Assembly (NCBI RefSeq): GCF_004745825.1
Contig: NZ_SRLA01000003.1
Location: 496,001 to 560,000, forward strand
Source: Hymenobacter fodinae
Lineage (GTDB): Bacteria > Bacteroidota > Bacteroidia > Cytophagales > Hymenobacteraceae
Direction of reading: 5' to 3'
Length of the DNA: 64,000 bases
In this document: positions 33,869 through 42,250 of the stretch, one piece after another
Layout of the letters: each line of letters begins with the position of its first letter
Position numbering within the stretch: position 1 is the stretch's first letter
Program-made: the position numbers and the translations under genes
The notes under the pieces: model-generated
The model's database searches: none
What the model saw: the letters and a program-made list of their open reading frames with translations, nothing else
What the model was told of the DNA's origin: nothing

Positions 33869-34597
33869 TTGCAAAAAACACGCGCTATTTTTTTCTGCTT
33901 TTTGGCCTTTTTTTGGGTGATCTGCAGTCAATACATTCAGGCCCAACCGGTTAATCATGCCTTAAAAAAAGCAGATTCTTTGTTCGAGGCGGGCCAGGTA
34001 ACCCCGGCATACAAGCAATACCGCTTGGTTCGGGAACAACAAGAGCAACAATCGACCCGACAGTTGTTGCGAATGGCCTACGTGCAGGAAAGTCTAGGCC
34101 ATTACCCGGCCGCGCTGTATTACCTAAGTGTCGCACATGCCGGGTATCCACGGCATGACACGTGGCGAAAAATGGTGGCATTGGCACAAGCTAACCGCCT
34201 TACCGGCTACCCAGACACGTGGCGTCAGAGCCTAGCCATTACGTTTCAGCGGTATTACAACCGGCTTCTTCAGGTGCTCTTGGTTGTGGCAGTGGTGGCC
34301 GGCACGCTTCTGCTCGTGCGCCGGAAAACTGCCAACAGAGTATGGTGGTCGATGTATGGCGTGTACCTATTGGGGGTTACCGTTTTCCTTAATTTGCTCG
34401 CTCCGGCCCGGGTAGGGTTGGTTGCGCGGACCCACGCAGCGCTTATGGCAGGGCCTTCAGCAGGAGCAGCCTGGCTCACTACTGCCGCGGCCGGCGACCG
34501 GTTTGAAGTGCAGGGCCAGCAGGATATTTGGTACCGCGTGAAGTGGCAAGGCCAAGACGCGTACATCCGCAGGCCAGATCTACTGCTCGTTCAGTAA
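33869..34597 (+). CDS. Membrane protein with TPR-like repeat and SH3-type domain (BatE-like)
   Basis: A 242-residue protein beginning at TTG (no suitable ATG is present before the signal sequence). Residues about 6-25 form a signal peptide or anchor. Residues 30-115 hold two tetratricopeptide-like helix pairs (A-D-S-L-F-E-A-G-Q-V-T-P-A-Y-K-Q-Y, then Y-V-Q-E-S-L-G-H-Y-P-A-A-L-Y-Y-L). Two membrane segments follow (about 133-150 and 160-178). The last 60 residues resemble a bacterial SH3 domain (G-D-R-F-E-V-Q-G-Q-Q-D-I-W-Y-R-V-K-W). This layout recalls BatE-like proteins of Bacteroidota, but no other bat gene is near. It converges on an SDR gene. Confidence 0.65.
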   Translation: MQKTRAIFFCFLAFFWVICSQYIQAQPVNHALKKADSLFEAGQVTPAYKQYRLVREQQEQQSTRQLLRMAYVQESLGHYPAALYYLSVAHAGYPRHDTWRKMVALAQANRLTGYPDTWRQSLAITFQRYYNRLLQVLLVVAVVAGTLLLVRRKTANRVWWSMYGVYLLGVTVFLNLLAPARVGLVARTHAALMAGPSAGAAWLTTAAAGDRFEVQGQQDIWYRVKWQGQDAYIRRPDLLLVQ

Positions 34598-34602
34598 AGA
34601 AG

Positions 34603-34644
34603 CAGCCCCCACCGAATAGGCCTAGGCTTATTCGGTGGGGGCTG
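34603..34644. terminator. Two-way terminator between convergent genes
   Basis: A perfect 16-bp stem (34603-34618 with 34629-34644) with a 10-nt loop made of GGCCTAGGCT, which contains the frequent CTAGG motif of this genome. It separates the BatE-like gene and the SDR gene. Confidence 0.8.
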
Positions 34645-34693
34645 TTAGTTGTGTACCGGTTTCGTGCAGTGGCCTAGCCTGACTGTGCCAGAC

Positions 34694-35500
34694 TTACAGC
34701 GTGAAGTCGGGCTCTTCCTTGCGAAAATGATTGAGGACGAGCTTATCAGTGAGGCCTGGCAGCCATTTATTCAGGAACACCGTTAGCTTACCCTGGCTGG
34801 TAAGCACTAAGTCGCGGCGGCGATGCTGAACGGCATCTACTAAATAGCCAGCTACTTCTTCGCTGCTCATCATTTTCTGCTCGTCGCGCGGAGATTCGCC
34901 CTGCTGCGAGCCATCGGCCGCGAGGGCCGTGTTACGGATATTCGACGCTGTGAAGCCTGGGCACGCTAACAGCACGTGTACTCCCTGCGGCAGCAACTCT
35001 GTGCGAAGTGCTTCCAGAAAGCCATGCATGGCAAATTTTGAAGCAGAGTACCCGGTGCGGCCTGGCAAGCCTCGGTACCCTGCAATACTACTGATGCCCA
35101 CGATAGAACCTTTTGCTTTGGTGATATGCGGCAAGGCAAACTTGGTAGTATAAACGGTACCAAAGAAGTTGGTTTGCATTAAGCGCTCAATTACTTCCAA
35201 GTCAGCGTCCCGGAAAAGTGCCCGCATGCTGATGCCAGCGTTGTTGATGAGTACATCTAAGCGGCCAAAGGCCGCTACAGTTTCTTCCACGGCGCGTTGG
35301 GCATCGGCCTGCACACCAACATCGGCGCGCACGGTGCGGTAACTGATGTTGAGGCGTGCCAGCTCCTGGGCCGTTTCCTGCAGGCGAGCTTCGTCGCGGC
35401 CGGTCACAACTACGTGGGCGCCAGTTCGACCGAAGGCCAAGGCTGTGGCCCGGCCGATACCCGAAGTACCACCCGTGATAAGGATTACTTTATTTTTCAT
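34694..35500 (-). CDS. SDR family oxidoreductase
   Basis: A 268-residue classical short-chain dehydrogenase starting at the ATG at 35500 (M-K-N-K-V-I-L-I-T-G-G). The motifs are T-G-G-T-S-G-I-G, N-N-A-G-I, S-S-I-A-G and Y-S-A-S-K-F-A. The sequence resembles the DHRS7-like/ketoreductase type with a hydrophobic C-terminus. The substrate is unknown. An in-frame ATG at 35521 would add seven residues. A -7 box TAGTTTTG lies just upstream (35541-35548). Confidence 0.85.
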   Translation of the reverse strand: MKNKVILITGGTSGIGRATALAFGRTGAHVVVTGRDEARLQETAQELARLNISYRTVRADVGVQADAQRAVEETVAAFGRLDVLINNAGISMRALFRDADLEVIERLMQTNFFGTVYTTKFALPHITKAKGSIVGISSIAGYRGLPGRTGYSASKFAMHGFLEALRTELLPQGVHVLLACPGFTASNIRNTALAADGSQQGESPRDEQKMMSSEEVAGYLVDAVQHRRRDLVLTSQGKLTVFLNKWLPGLTDKLVLNHFRKEEPDFTL

Positions 35501-35540
35501 GAGGGAAGCAATGCTGCGCATATGGCAGCCAATGGAGGAG

Positions 35541-35548
35541 CAAAACTA
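35541..35548 (-). promoter_or_regulatory. -7 promoter box of the SDR gene
   Basis: TAGTTTTG on the minus strand matches TAnnTTTG exactly, 20-40 bp before the possible start codons. No good -33 TTTG is seen at the usual distance. Confidence 0.4.
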
Positions 35549-35714
35549 CGGTAAATATCCGCAGTACGTCGGGCCAGAAGCCTTGCTGGTCTATCAACTA
35601 TACTGCGCAAAAGAACTACTCTATACATTGAATTGAAGCGCGAGAAGATTGTATTTTGCACAAGCTTACCTCCACATTCAATTCACCTGTATTCAGCAAC
35701 TCTACCGCCTTTCT

Positions 35715-37949
35715 ATGACCCAACCTCTACGTGCTCACTGGGGCATAGTAAGCCGCTGGCTACCCCTTTTTTTTCTCCTCACGGCTCTGACTTCTCGTAG
35801 CGCAACCGCGCAGTGCCCCCCCGCCGCCAGCGCTTGCACACCGGGCGCCGCACCTGTAGCCAACGCGACATTTGCCATGGGTATCTACACTGTTACCCTG
35901 GCGGGCACCACTATTACCACGGCGGGTAGCACCGATGGATACAAGGACTATTCCTGCACCCAAACGGCCTCGTTAGTAGTTGGCACTGATGTTCCGATTA
36001 GCATTAAAACCAACCCTAATGCTGATGAAAATGTGCGTGTCTGGGCAGACCTCAACAATGATGGAGCATTCAACGCCACAACGGAACTGGTTTTCAGTTC
36101 TAACGCACTTCGCACCCATACGGGCAGCATTCGGCTTCCGCTCGGCACCGTTACGGGGGTCCGCTTACGTCTGCGCATAGCCGCCGATTATGCTAACTCC
36201 CCCATCCCAACGCCTTGCTCAACGCCCCAGTACTCGCAGACGGAAGACTACTCCGTACTAGCAAGCACAAGCGCGCTGGCACCTGTTGCTGAATTTGTGG
36301 CCGCCCCCGTACAGACCTGCTCTGGCACCGTGCAATTCACAGATCAGAGCCAGAACGCGCCCGTGAGTTGGTTGTGGAATTTTGGCGACGGCACGACCAG
36401 CTCCTTGCAGAACCCCAGCCATACCTATGCTACTGGCGGCACCTACACCGTAGCGCTGACAGCTACTAATGGCAACGGCAGCAACACCCGAACCCGCACC
36501 AACTACATTACTTTCGACAGCGCGGTGCCCGTAGCGGCGGCCTGCTCTCCGCAGACCCAGGCCTACTGCTGCAACTACGGAATTACGCAATTCACCCTAG
36601 GCCCCCTCACAAAGGCCTCGGCTACCGGCCAGGCCGGATACGAAGATTTTACCTGCGCCAATAAGGCCACGCTCACCGTGGGCAACCGCTACCCCATCAG
36701 CATTGCCACCAATCCAACCTCGGCCCAAGACACCCGGGTGTGGCTGGACCTGAACAATGACGGCGTTTTTGCCGCATCAGAGCTGCTTTACCAAGCTCTG
36801 AACACTATTAACCCAAGTGGCACCGTCCTCATTCCCAGCACTACGGCATTAAACCGCCCCCTGCGGCTGCGGGTAATTTCCGACTACGTAGGCTCGCCGT
36901 TCACAGCTTGCGCAGGCATACAGTACGGGCAAGCCGAAGACTATACCATCACGCTGCAGGCAAACACCAGCGCCCCCACCCCCGATTTTACCTCTAATTA
37001 TGTGGCTGGCACTTGCCAGAACACCGTGCAATTCACAGATCAGAGCCAGAACGCGCCCGTGAGCTGGCTGTGGAATTTTGGCGATGGCACGATTAGCACC
37101 TCGCAGAACCCTAGCCACACGTATGCTACCGCTGGCAGTTTTACTGTATCTCTGACGGCCACGAATGCCTTCGGCACCCAAACCAAAAGCGTAGCCGACT
37201 ACGTGCTTGTGCAGCAGCCCTGCCAGCAGTACTGCTCCTCCACCGGGCAAAACCAAAACTTCTGGATTACGAGTGTTGTGCTGAGCAACTCCAGCGGTAA
37301 CCTCTTCAGCAACACTTCTGGCGCCGACGCCAACGGGTATGGCAACTATGTAGGCCAGCGCCTGCCCATGAAGCTTGGTCAAACGTTCACCCTTAGCGTT
37401 TCGTGCAACACTACTGCGCAGCGGTATACCACCATCTGGATCGACTGGAACCAGGATGGGTTTTTCGCGACGAATGAGCTAGTGGTGGGCACTGTTGGCG
37501 TCAACCCTTCTTCGGTTACATTTTATATTCCTAATCAAGCTGCTCTGGTTGGTATCACCCGCATGCGCGTCGTGGCCCGCTTGAATGTTAATCAGGCTAA
37601 CGCCTGCGTATTGAGTCAGGCTAACTCTGAAACCGAAGACTACAGCGTGGCAATAACGGCTCCTGTAACAGCCACCACCAACGCACAAGAGCTGACTGGC
37701 CTAGAGGTGTTCCCTAACCCCGTGAGTGCCGACCAAGCGCATATTCGCCTGCTGGATGTAGCAGCGGCCGGGCAGTACACCGTGCAAGTAGAAACCCTGC
37801 TTGGGGCTCGGGTACTGGAAACAACCGTACGATTGCAGGCCACACAGGATGCGTCTCTTGATGTGCAAAGCCTCCCGGCAGGCATTTATCTGCTTCGTCT
37901 GCAAGGCCCTAATGGGCATACGGCCGTGCGGCGGCTGGTTCGAAAGTAA
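35715..37949 (+). CDS. Secreted GEVED/PKD domain protein with T9SS type A sorting domain
   Basis: A 744-residue protein, start at ATG 35715, followed by a signal peptide (about residues 1-32). Three GEVED-type modules are seen, recognisable by Y-x-D-Y/F-T-C or similar, W-x-D-L/W-N-x-D-G and S-Q-T/A/S-E-D-Y-S/T (near residues 60-180, 275-400 and 505-635). Two PKD modules lie between them, each with V-Q-F-T-D-Q-S-Q-N-A-P-V and W-N-F-G-D-G-T. The C-terminus is a type A sorting domain (V-F-P-N-P-V at about 670). The protein probably acts on the cell surface or in adhesion. The upstream TTG at 35649 lies within a promoter-like TATTTTGC and is not used. The two PKD copies are nearly identical at the DNA level. 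Confidence 0.85.
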   Translation: MTQPLRAHWGIVSRWLPLFFLLTALTSRSATAQCPPAASACTPGAAPVANATFAMGIYTVTLAGTTITTAGSTDGYKDYSCTQTASLVVGTDVPISIKTNPNADENVRVWADLNNDGAFNATTELVFSSNALRTHTGSIRLPLGTVTGVRLRLRIAADYANSPIPTPCSTPQYSQTEDYSVLASTSALAPVAEFVAAPVQTCSGTVQFTDQSQNAPVSWLWNFGDGTTSSLQNPSHTYATGGTYTVALTATNGNGSNTRTRTNYITFDSAVPVAAACSPQTQAYCCNYGITQFTLGPLTKASATGQAGYEDFTCANKATLTVGNRYPISIATNPTSAQDTRVWLDLNNDGVFAASELLYQALNTINPSGTVLIPSTTALNRPLRLRVISDYVGSPFTACAGIQYGQAEDYTITLQANTSAPTPDFTSNYVAGTCQNTVQFTDQSQNAPVSWLWNFGDGTISTSQNPSHTYATAGSFTVSLTATNAFGTQTKSVADYVLVQQPCQQYCSSTGQNQNFWITSVVLSNSSGNLFSNTSGADANGYGNYVGQRLPMKLGQTFTLSVSCNTTAQRYTTIWIDWNQDGFFATNELVVGTVGVNPSSVTFYIPNQAALVGITRMRVVARLNVNQANACVLSQANSETEDYSVAITAPVTATTNAQELTGLEVFPNPVSADQAHIRLLDVAAAGQYTVQVETLLGARVLETTVRLQATQDASLDVQSLPAGIYLLRLQGPNGHTAVRRLVRK

Positions 37950-38045
37950 GCAACCAGGGCTTTCCCGGCATTTCTAGGCCTCTCCTAACCCAAATACAAT
38001 CAGCAGGCAGCTCGGCTTGTCCTTCACTTCGATTTTCCCTTTTCT

Positions 38046-41000
38046 ATGCGAACAGCTTTACTCCGTAGCTGCCTTATGGTAGTGTTCTGCTTACTTATGG
38101 GAGCGTTACCAGCGGCAGCGACTCACCTGCTAGGCGGGGAAATGAGCTACCGATATCTGGATGCAAGAGGGCCTAGCAGCGCGCCTTTTCGGTATCGGGT
38201 GACCGTGCTTATTTACGTGAATGCCGACCCTGCAACCTCGCAGGTGCCAAACGGACGCCAATCAATTGATGTAGGCTTCTACAATAAGTCGCAGAATGGC
38301 AATTTGATTTCGCGTGTCACCTTGCCCCTGATAACCGGTAGCATCATTACGCCGGCGCAACCTGGGGGCTGTACTACCTCAACTCCTCAGTCGCTGCTAG
38401 TGCGCCTGTGCCGCTACGAAACCACGGTAAACCTTCCGGTGTCGTTTGATGGCTATTACGCCGTCTATAGCGACGGTAACCGTAACGTGGGAATTACCAA
38501 TCTGTTCAACTCGGGCCAATATGCACAGCAGATTTATGTAGAAATGGCTCCGCCCCTGCTGCCTAACTCGTCTCCTACGTTCTCCGATACGGCCGTTGCC
38601 GTCATCTGCCAGGGCGACACCACTGTTCTGGTAAATAATGCCGTTGACCCAGATGGCGACCGGCTCATTTATTCGTTTAGCCGTCCTTACGGGGGTACCC
38701 AGGCCGGCGGCGGAGCTGTGCTACCCACATTTTTTCAAGGTAACCCACCCACCGTGCCCTACACTACCGGCTACAGCCAGACCAACCCTTTTGGGCCTGG
38801 GCCGGGCAGCTATGCCTACCTCAACGCCAGTAATGGGCTAAGCCGTTACGCAGTTCCGCGGCTGGGGGCCTACGTGGTGGCAGTGGAAGTAAAAGAGTAC
38901 CGTACTATCAATGGTACGGAGGTACTAATTGGCTCTACCCGCCGAGAAATCCAGCTAGTGGTCAGGACCTGCCCACCCAATAATGCCCCATCGTTTACGA
39001 CGGCCTCGCAAACTACGCACGTCTACACGGTGGAGGAAGGTCAGCCCGTAAACTTCACGCTGGCGGCCACCGACCCTGATGGTAACCCTATCAATCTGAA
39101 AGCGAATAGTGTGCTGCTCGATGGCGCGGGGGGCTATGATGCTGCGCTGGGAGGCAACCAGGGAACGGTTGTGCCGGGCAACCCTACGGGCAGCGCCACT
39201 ATTCAGGGCGCAGGAGGGCGCGTGAATACGCAGTTTGTCTATAACACTCGTTGCGGAGATGCCCGGTCGACTCCGTATGATGTGGTGGTAACGGCCACCG
39301 ATGTAGCCTGCGGGGCCAAGAGCGTAGCCGATATCTTTCAGATTTACGTCACGAAAGCGGCTGGGCCTACCAGCATCACAGGGGAGACGGTAATATGTGA
39401 CCGTAGTCAGGCACAAACTTACACGGCGGCGGGCCCACAGGCCAGCAGCTACCGCTGGACGGTAAGCGGGGGCACTATTCAGGGTACTAATACTGGCAAC
39501 TCGGTGCAGGTACTATGGGGCAGTAGTGGAGCTGGCCGGGTGGTTTTGCGCGGAGTTTCGGCCTTCGGTTGCGCTACTGACTCGGTGGTGCGCACCATTG
39601 ATGTACGACCTGCTGGTGCCTTGGCGGTATCTGCCAGCGTGAGTATATGCCCGGGTAGTAGCACAACCCTCACGGCCACGGGAGGCACCACGTATACCTG
39701 GACGGGCGGCGGCCAAACGCTTACCGGACCGAGCATCACCGTTTCGCCTGCCCAGACTACCACCTACACCGTAACCACCACCGACGGAGTGTGCACCACT
39801 TCGCGCCAGACCACTGTTACAGTAAGCCCTGCTGCCGTTGCCAATGCGGGCATCAACCAAGCGGCTTGCCCAGGTGAGACAGTTACGTTGGGAACCGCGG
39901 CGCTTTCCGGCTATACCTACCAGTGGAGCCCGGCGCTAGGCCTCAGCAGCACTACGGTTGCCCAGCCTGTCTTTACTATCCCTACTACGGCGGCTGCCGG
40001 ACAGGCCTACACGTTTACACTTACGGCAACTACCGCCTCGGGCTGCACTGCTACTGGTACTGTGCGTGTTACCGTAAATCAGCCCGCAGTGGTGAATGCG
40101 GGGCCCAATGTGACGCTCTGCGATGGGCAGCGCATAACGCTGGGTACACCGGCTCTGGCCGGGTATACATATCAGTGGACTTCAGCCCCGGGCCTCAGCA
40201 GTACGACAGTTGCGCAACCAGTGCTTACGGCCACTAATTCTACGCAGGCTCCTGTAACGCTGACCTTCGTACTCACGGCCAATGCCCCACAAAGCTGCCC
40301 CGCCACCAGCACCGTGACAGTGACTGTGAACCCACGCCCGGCGGCGGATAGTATTCAGGGGAGTGTTTCGGTGTGCCCTACTATTCAGGGAGTGGCCTAC
40401 GCCATCAAAAATCCGCGCGCCACGGCGTATCAGTGGCTCGTGACGGGCGGGACTATTGACAGTGGGCAAGGCACCAACGCCATCGTAGTTAACTGGGGCG
40501 CTGCCACTACCACTGGCTCCGTGAAGGCGTTTCGGTTGAATGCCCTGGGCTGTTCTTCTGACACTGTAACGCTACCAGTGCGCGTAAATCAGCAACTAGC
40601 CACCCAAAAGCCCACCGGTCCGCTCCAGGTGTGCCTCTCCGATGGGCCTTTCACATACCAAACCACCTACACCACCGGCTCAACCTATGCCTGGCAAATC
40701 ATTGGCGGTACTCAGGTAAGCACCAGCCAAGCCTCGGTGCAGGTGAACTGGACCCGCACTGGCCTAGTGAAACTAGTGGTTACCGAGTCGAGCAATCCTG
40801 CTGGGGGCCGCTGCTTTGGGCAGAGCGATACGCTCTACGTGAACGTACTGCCCTCACCGGCTGCCAATTTGGCCGTTGCGGGCCCGAGCCGCATTTGCGC
40901 GGGTAGTGGCAACATTAGCTTCTCGCTCCCAGGGGCCGCTACCTCTACCTATGCGTTTACGTTGAATGGGGCCTCAGTTACAGGCACCGGCAACTCCATT

Positions 41001-42170
41001 ACCCTGCCCGTTCCTGCCGCCAGCACCACGCCCTATACCCTTACCATTCGGGAAACGAATGCGAATGGGTGCGTAGGCCAGCCGTACACCAAAACCTTCT
41101 TGGTAGTGCCCCCTCTGGCCATTACTGGTCCGGCCAGCTACTGCCCCGAGGTGCGCACCGGACTGGCCTACGCGGCTACTGCGGTAATAGGCGGTGCATA
41201 CAATTGGACCATCACGGGCGGGACTATTACCAGCGGGCAGGGCACCAACGCCGTACGGGTTGACATTCCGGCCGGCAGCACCAACGCCACGCTTTCCGTG
41301 ACGGAAACTACCAGCGCCAGCTGCGCCGCCACGCTCACCATTCGGCCCGATAACGCTTCGGTGGCATTAAACACAGCATCCGTAGAAGTGGGTGATGACC
41401 GTAAGATTACGTTGGCGCTGGTTGTCCCAAACAACACCGGCAACAGTAACCGAGTGCAGATTCTACGCCGCGACGCGGGAAGCACCGGGGCCTATGCCAC
41501 TGTGGGCAACGCAGCTAATAGCGCCACCACGTTTATCGACAACGCCGTGGATGCTGATGCCAAAGCCTACCAGTACCGGATTGAGTTGGTAAATGCGTGC
41601 GGCACGGTGCTCAACAGCCAGGAACACACTACCATCCTGACCAAAGCCACTGCCACCCAAAGCACCGGTGGCCGCAACGTAGGCCAGGCCCAGGTTACCT
41701 GGACGGCCTACCAGGGTTTCTCCGTGAAAGAATACCGCGTGCTGCGGGTGGCAGACAACGGCGCGGCCGAGTTGGTGGGAACTGTACCGGCTGGCACTCT
41801 GCAACTCGCGCTGCCCACGAGTAGTGTCGGGTTCAATCAGTGCTTCCGAGTGCAGGCTATCAGCACAGATGGCACGGCCCGCATTTCCAACTCGAATGAT
41901 GCCTGCGTGAACTTCAACAATCCGCTGGCCTTCTATAACATCATCACCCCGAACGGCGACGGCAAAAACGATGTACTGACCATCGATAACGTGGCGCTGT
42001 ATCCGAACAATACCCTCACCATCTTCAACCGCTGGGGCAAGGAGGTGTATTCTGCGGTCAACTACCGCAACACGTATGGTGGCCTAGAGCAGGGCGCCGG
42101 CATGTACTATTATCTGTTTAAGCTTCAGGATGGCACTACCTTCAAGGGCTGGTTTGAAATAGCCAAGTAG
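38046..42170 (+). CDS. Giant T9SS type B (gliding-motility-associated) repeat protein
   Basis: A 1374-residue secreted protein with a signal peptide (residues 1-26, ending A-A-A-T). The first 400 residues are unlike the rest and contain the H-L-L-G-G-E-M-S-Y-R-Y motif seen at the start of many Bacteroidota gliding-related proteins. A run of Ig/PKD-like modules follows; at least two tandem modules of about 85 residues share Y-T-Y-Q-W and L-S-S-T-T-V-A-Q-P-V (near residues 625 and 705). Three more modules share G-G-T-I-x-S/G-x-x-T-N/G-N. The C-terminus (I-I-T-P-N-G-D-G-K-N-D, then F-N-R-W-G-K-E-V-Y, to the end) is the type B sorting domain used for export and surface display. It lies 96 bp after the previous T9SS gene. 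Confidence 0.9.
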   Translation: MRTALLRSCLMVVFCLLMGALPAAATHLLGGEMSYRYLDARGPSSAPFRYRVTVLIYVNADPATSQVPNGRQSIDVGFYNKSQNGNLISRVTLPLITGSIITPAQPGGCTTSTPQSLLVRLCRYETTVNLPVSFDGYYAVYSDGNRNVGITNLFNSGQYAQQIYVEMAPPLLPNSSPTFSDTAVAVICQGDTTVLVNNAVDPDGDRLIYSFSRPYGGTQAGGGAVLPTFFQGNPPTVPYTTGYSQTNPFGPGPGSYAYLNASNGLSRYAVPRLGAYVVAVEVKEYRTINGTEVLIGSTRREIQLVVRTCPPNNAPSFTTASQTTHVYTVEEGQPVNFTLAATDPDGNPINLKANSVLLDGAGGYDAALGGNQGTVVPGNPTGSATIQGAGGRVNTQFVYNTRCGDARSTPYDVVVTATDVACGAKSVADIFQIYVTKAAGPTSITGETVICDRSQAQTYTAAGPQASSYRWTVSGGTIQGTNTGNSVQVLWGSSGAGRVVLRGVSAFGCATDSVVRTIDVRPAGALAVSASVSICPGSSTTLTATGGTTYTWTGGGQTLTGPSITVSPAQTTTYTVTTTDGVCTTSRQTTVTVSPAAVANAGINQAACPGETVTLGTAALSGYTYQWSPALGLSSTTVAQPVFTIPTTAAAGQAYTFTLTATTASGCTATGTVRVTVNQPAVVNAGPNVTLCDGQRITLGTPALAGYTYQWTSAPGLSSTTVAQPVLTATNSTQAPVTLTFVLTANAPQSCPATSTVTVTVNPRPAADSIQGSVSVCPTIQGVAYAIKNPRATAYQWLVTGGTIDSGQGTNAIVVNWGAATTTGSVKAFRLNALGCSSDTVTLPVRVNQQLATQKPTGPLQVCLSDGPFTYQTTYTTGSTYAWQIIGGTQVSTSQASVQVNWTRTGLVKLVVTESSNPAGGRCFGQSDTLYVNVLPSPAANLAVAGPSRICAGSGNISFSLPGAATSTYAFTLNGASVTGTGNSITLPVPAASTTPYTLTIRETNANGCVGQPYTKTFLVVPPLAITGPASYCPEVRTGLAYAATAVIGGAYNWTITGGTITSGQGTNAVRVDIPAGSTNATLSVTETTSASCAATLTIRPDNASVALNTASVEVGDDRKITLALVVPNNTGNSNRVQILRRDAGSTGAYATVGNAANSATTFIDNAVDADAKAYQYRIELVNACGTVLNSQEHTTILTKATATQSTGGRNVGQAQVTWTAYQGFSVKEYRVLRVADNGAAELVGTVPAGTLQLALPTSSVGFNQCFRVQAISTDGTARISNSNDACVNFNNPLAFYNIITPNGDGKNDVLTIDNVALYPNNTLTIFNRWGKEVYSAVNYRNTYGGLEQGAGMYYYLFKLQDGTTFKGWFEIAK

Positions 42171-42188
42171 GAGCCGCAATATCCTCCT

Positions 42189-42230
42189 AACGGGCGCCGT
42201 TCGGCTTAGGCTGGTGGCGCCCGTTGTCTT
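42189..42230 (+). terminator. Terminator after the type B protein gene
   Basis: A 10-bp GC-rich stem, AACGGGCGCC/GGCGCCCGTT, then GTCTTTATT, beginning 19 bp after the stop. The next gene starts at 42251, so it may be partly read through. Confidence 0.65.
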
Positions 42231-42250
42231 TATTATCAACTAGTTACTTT

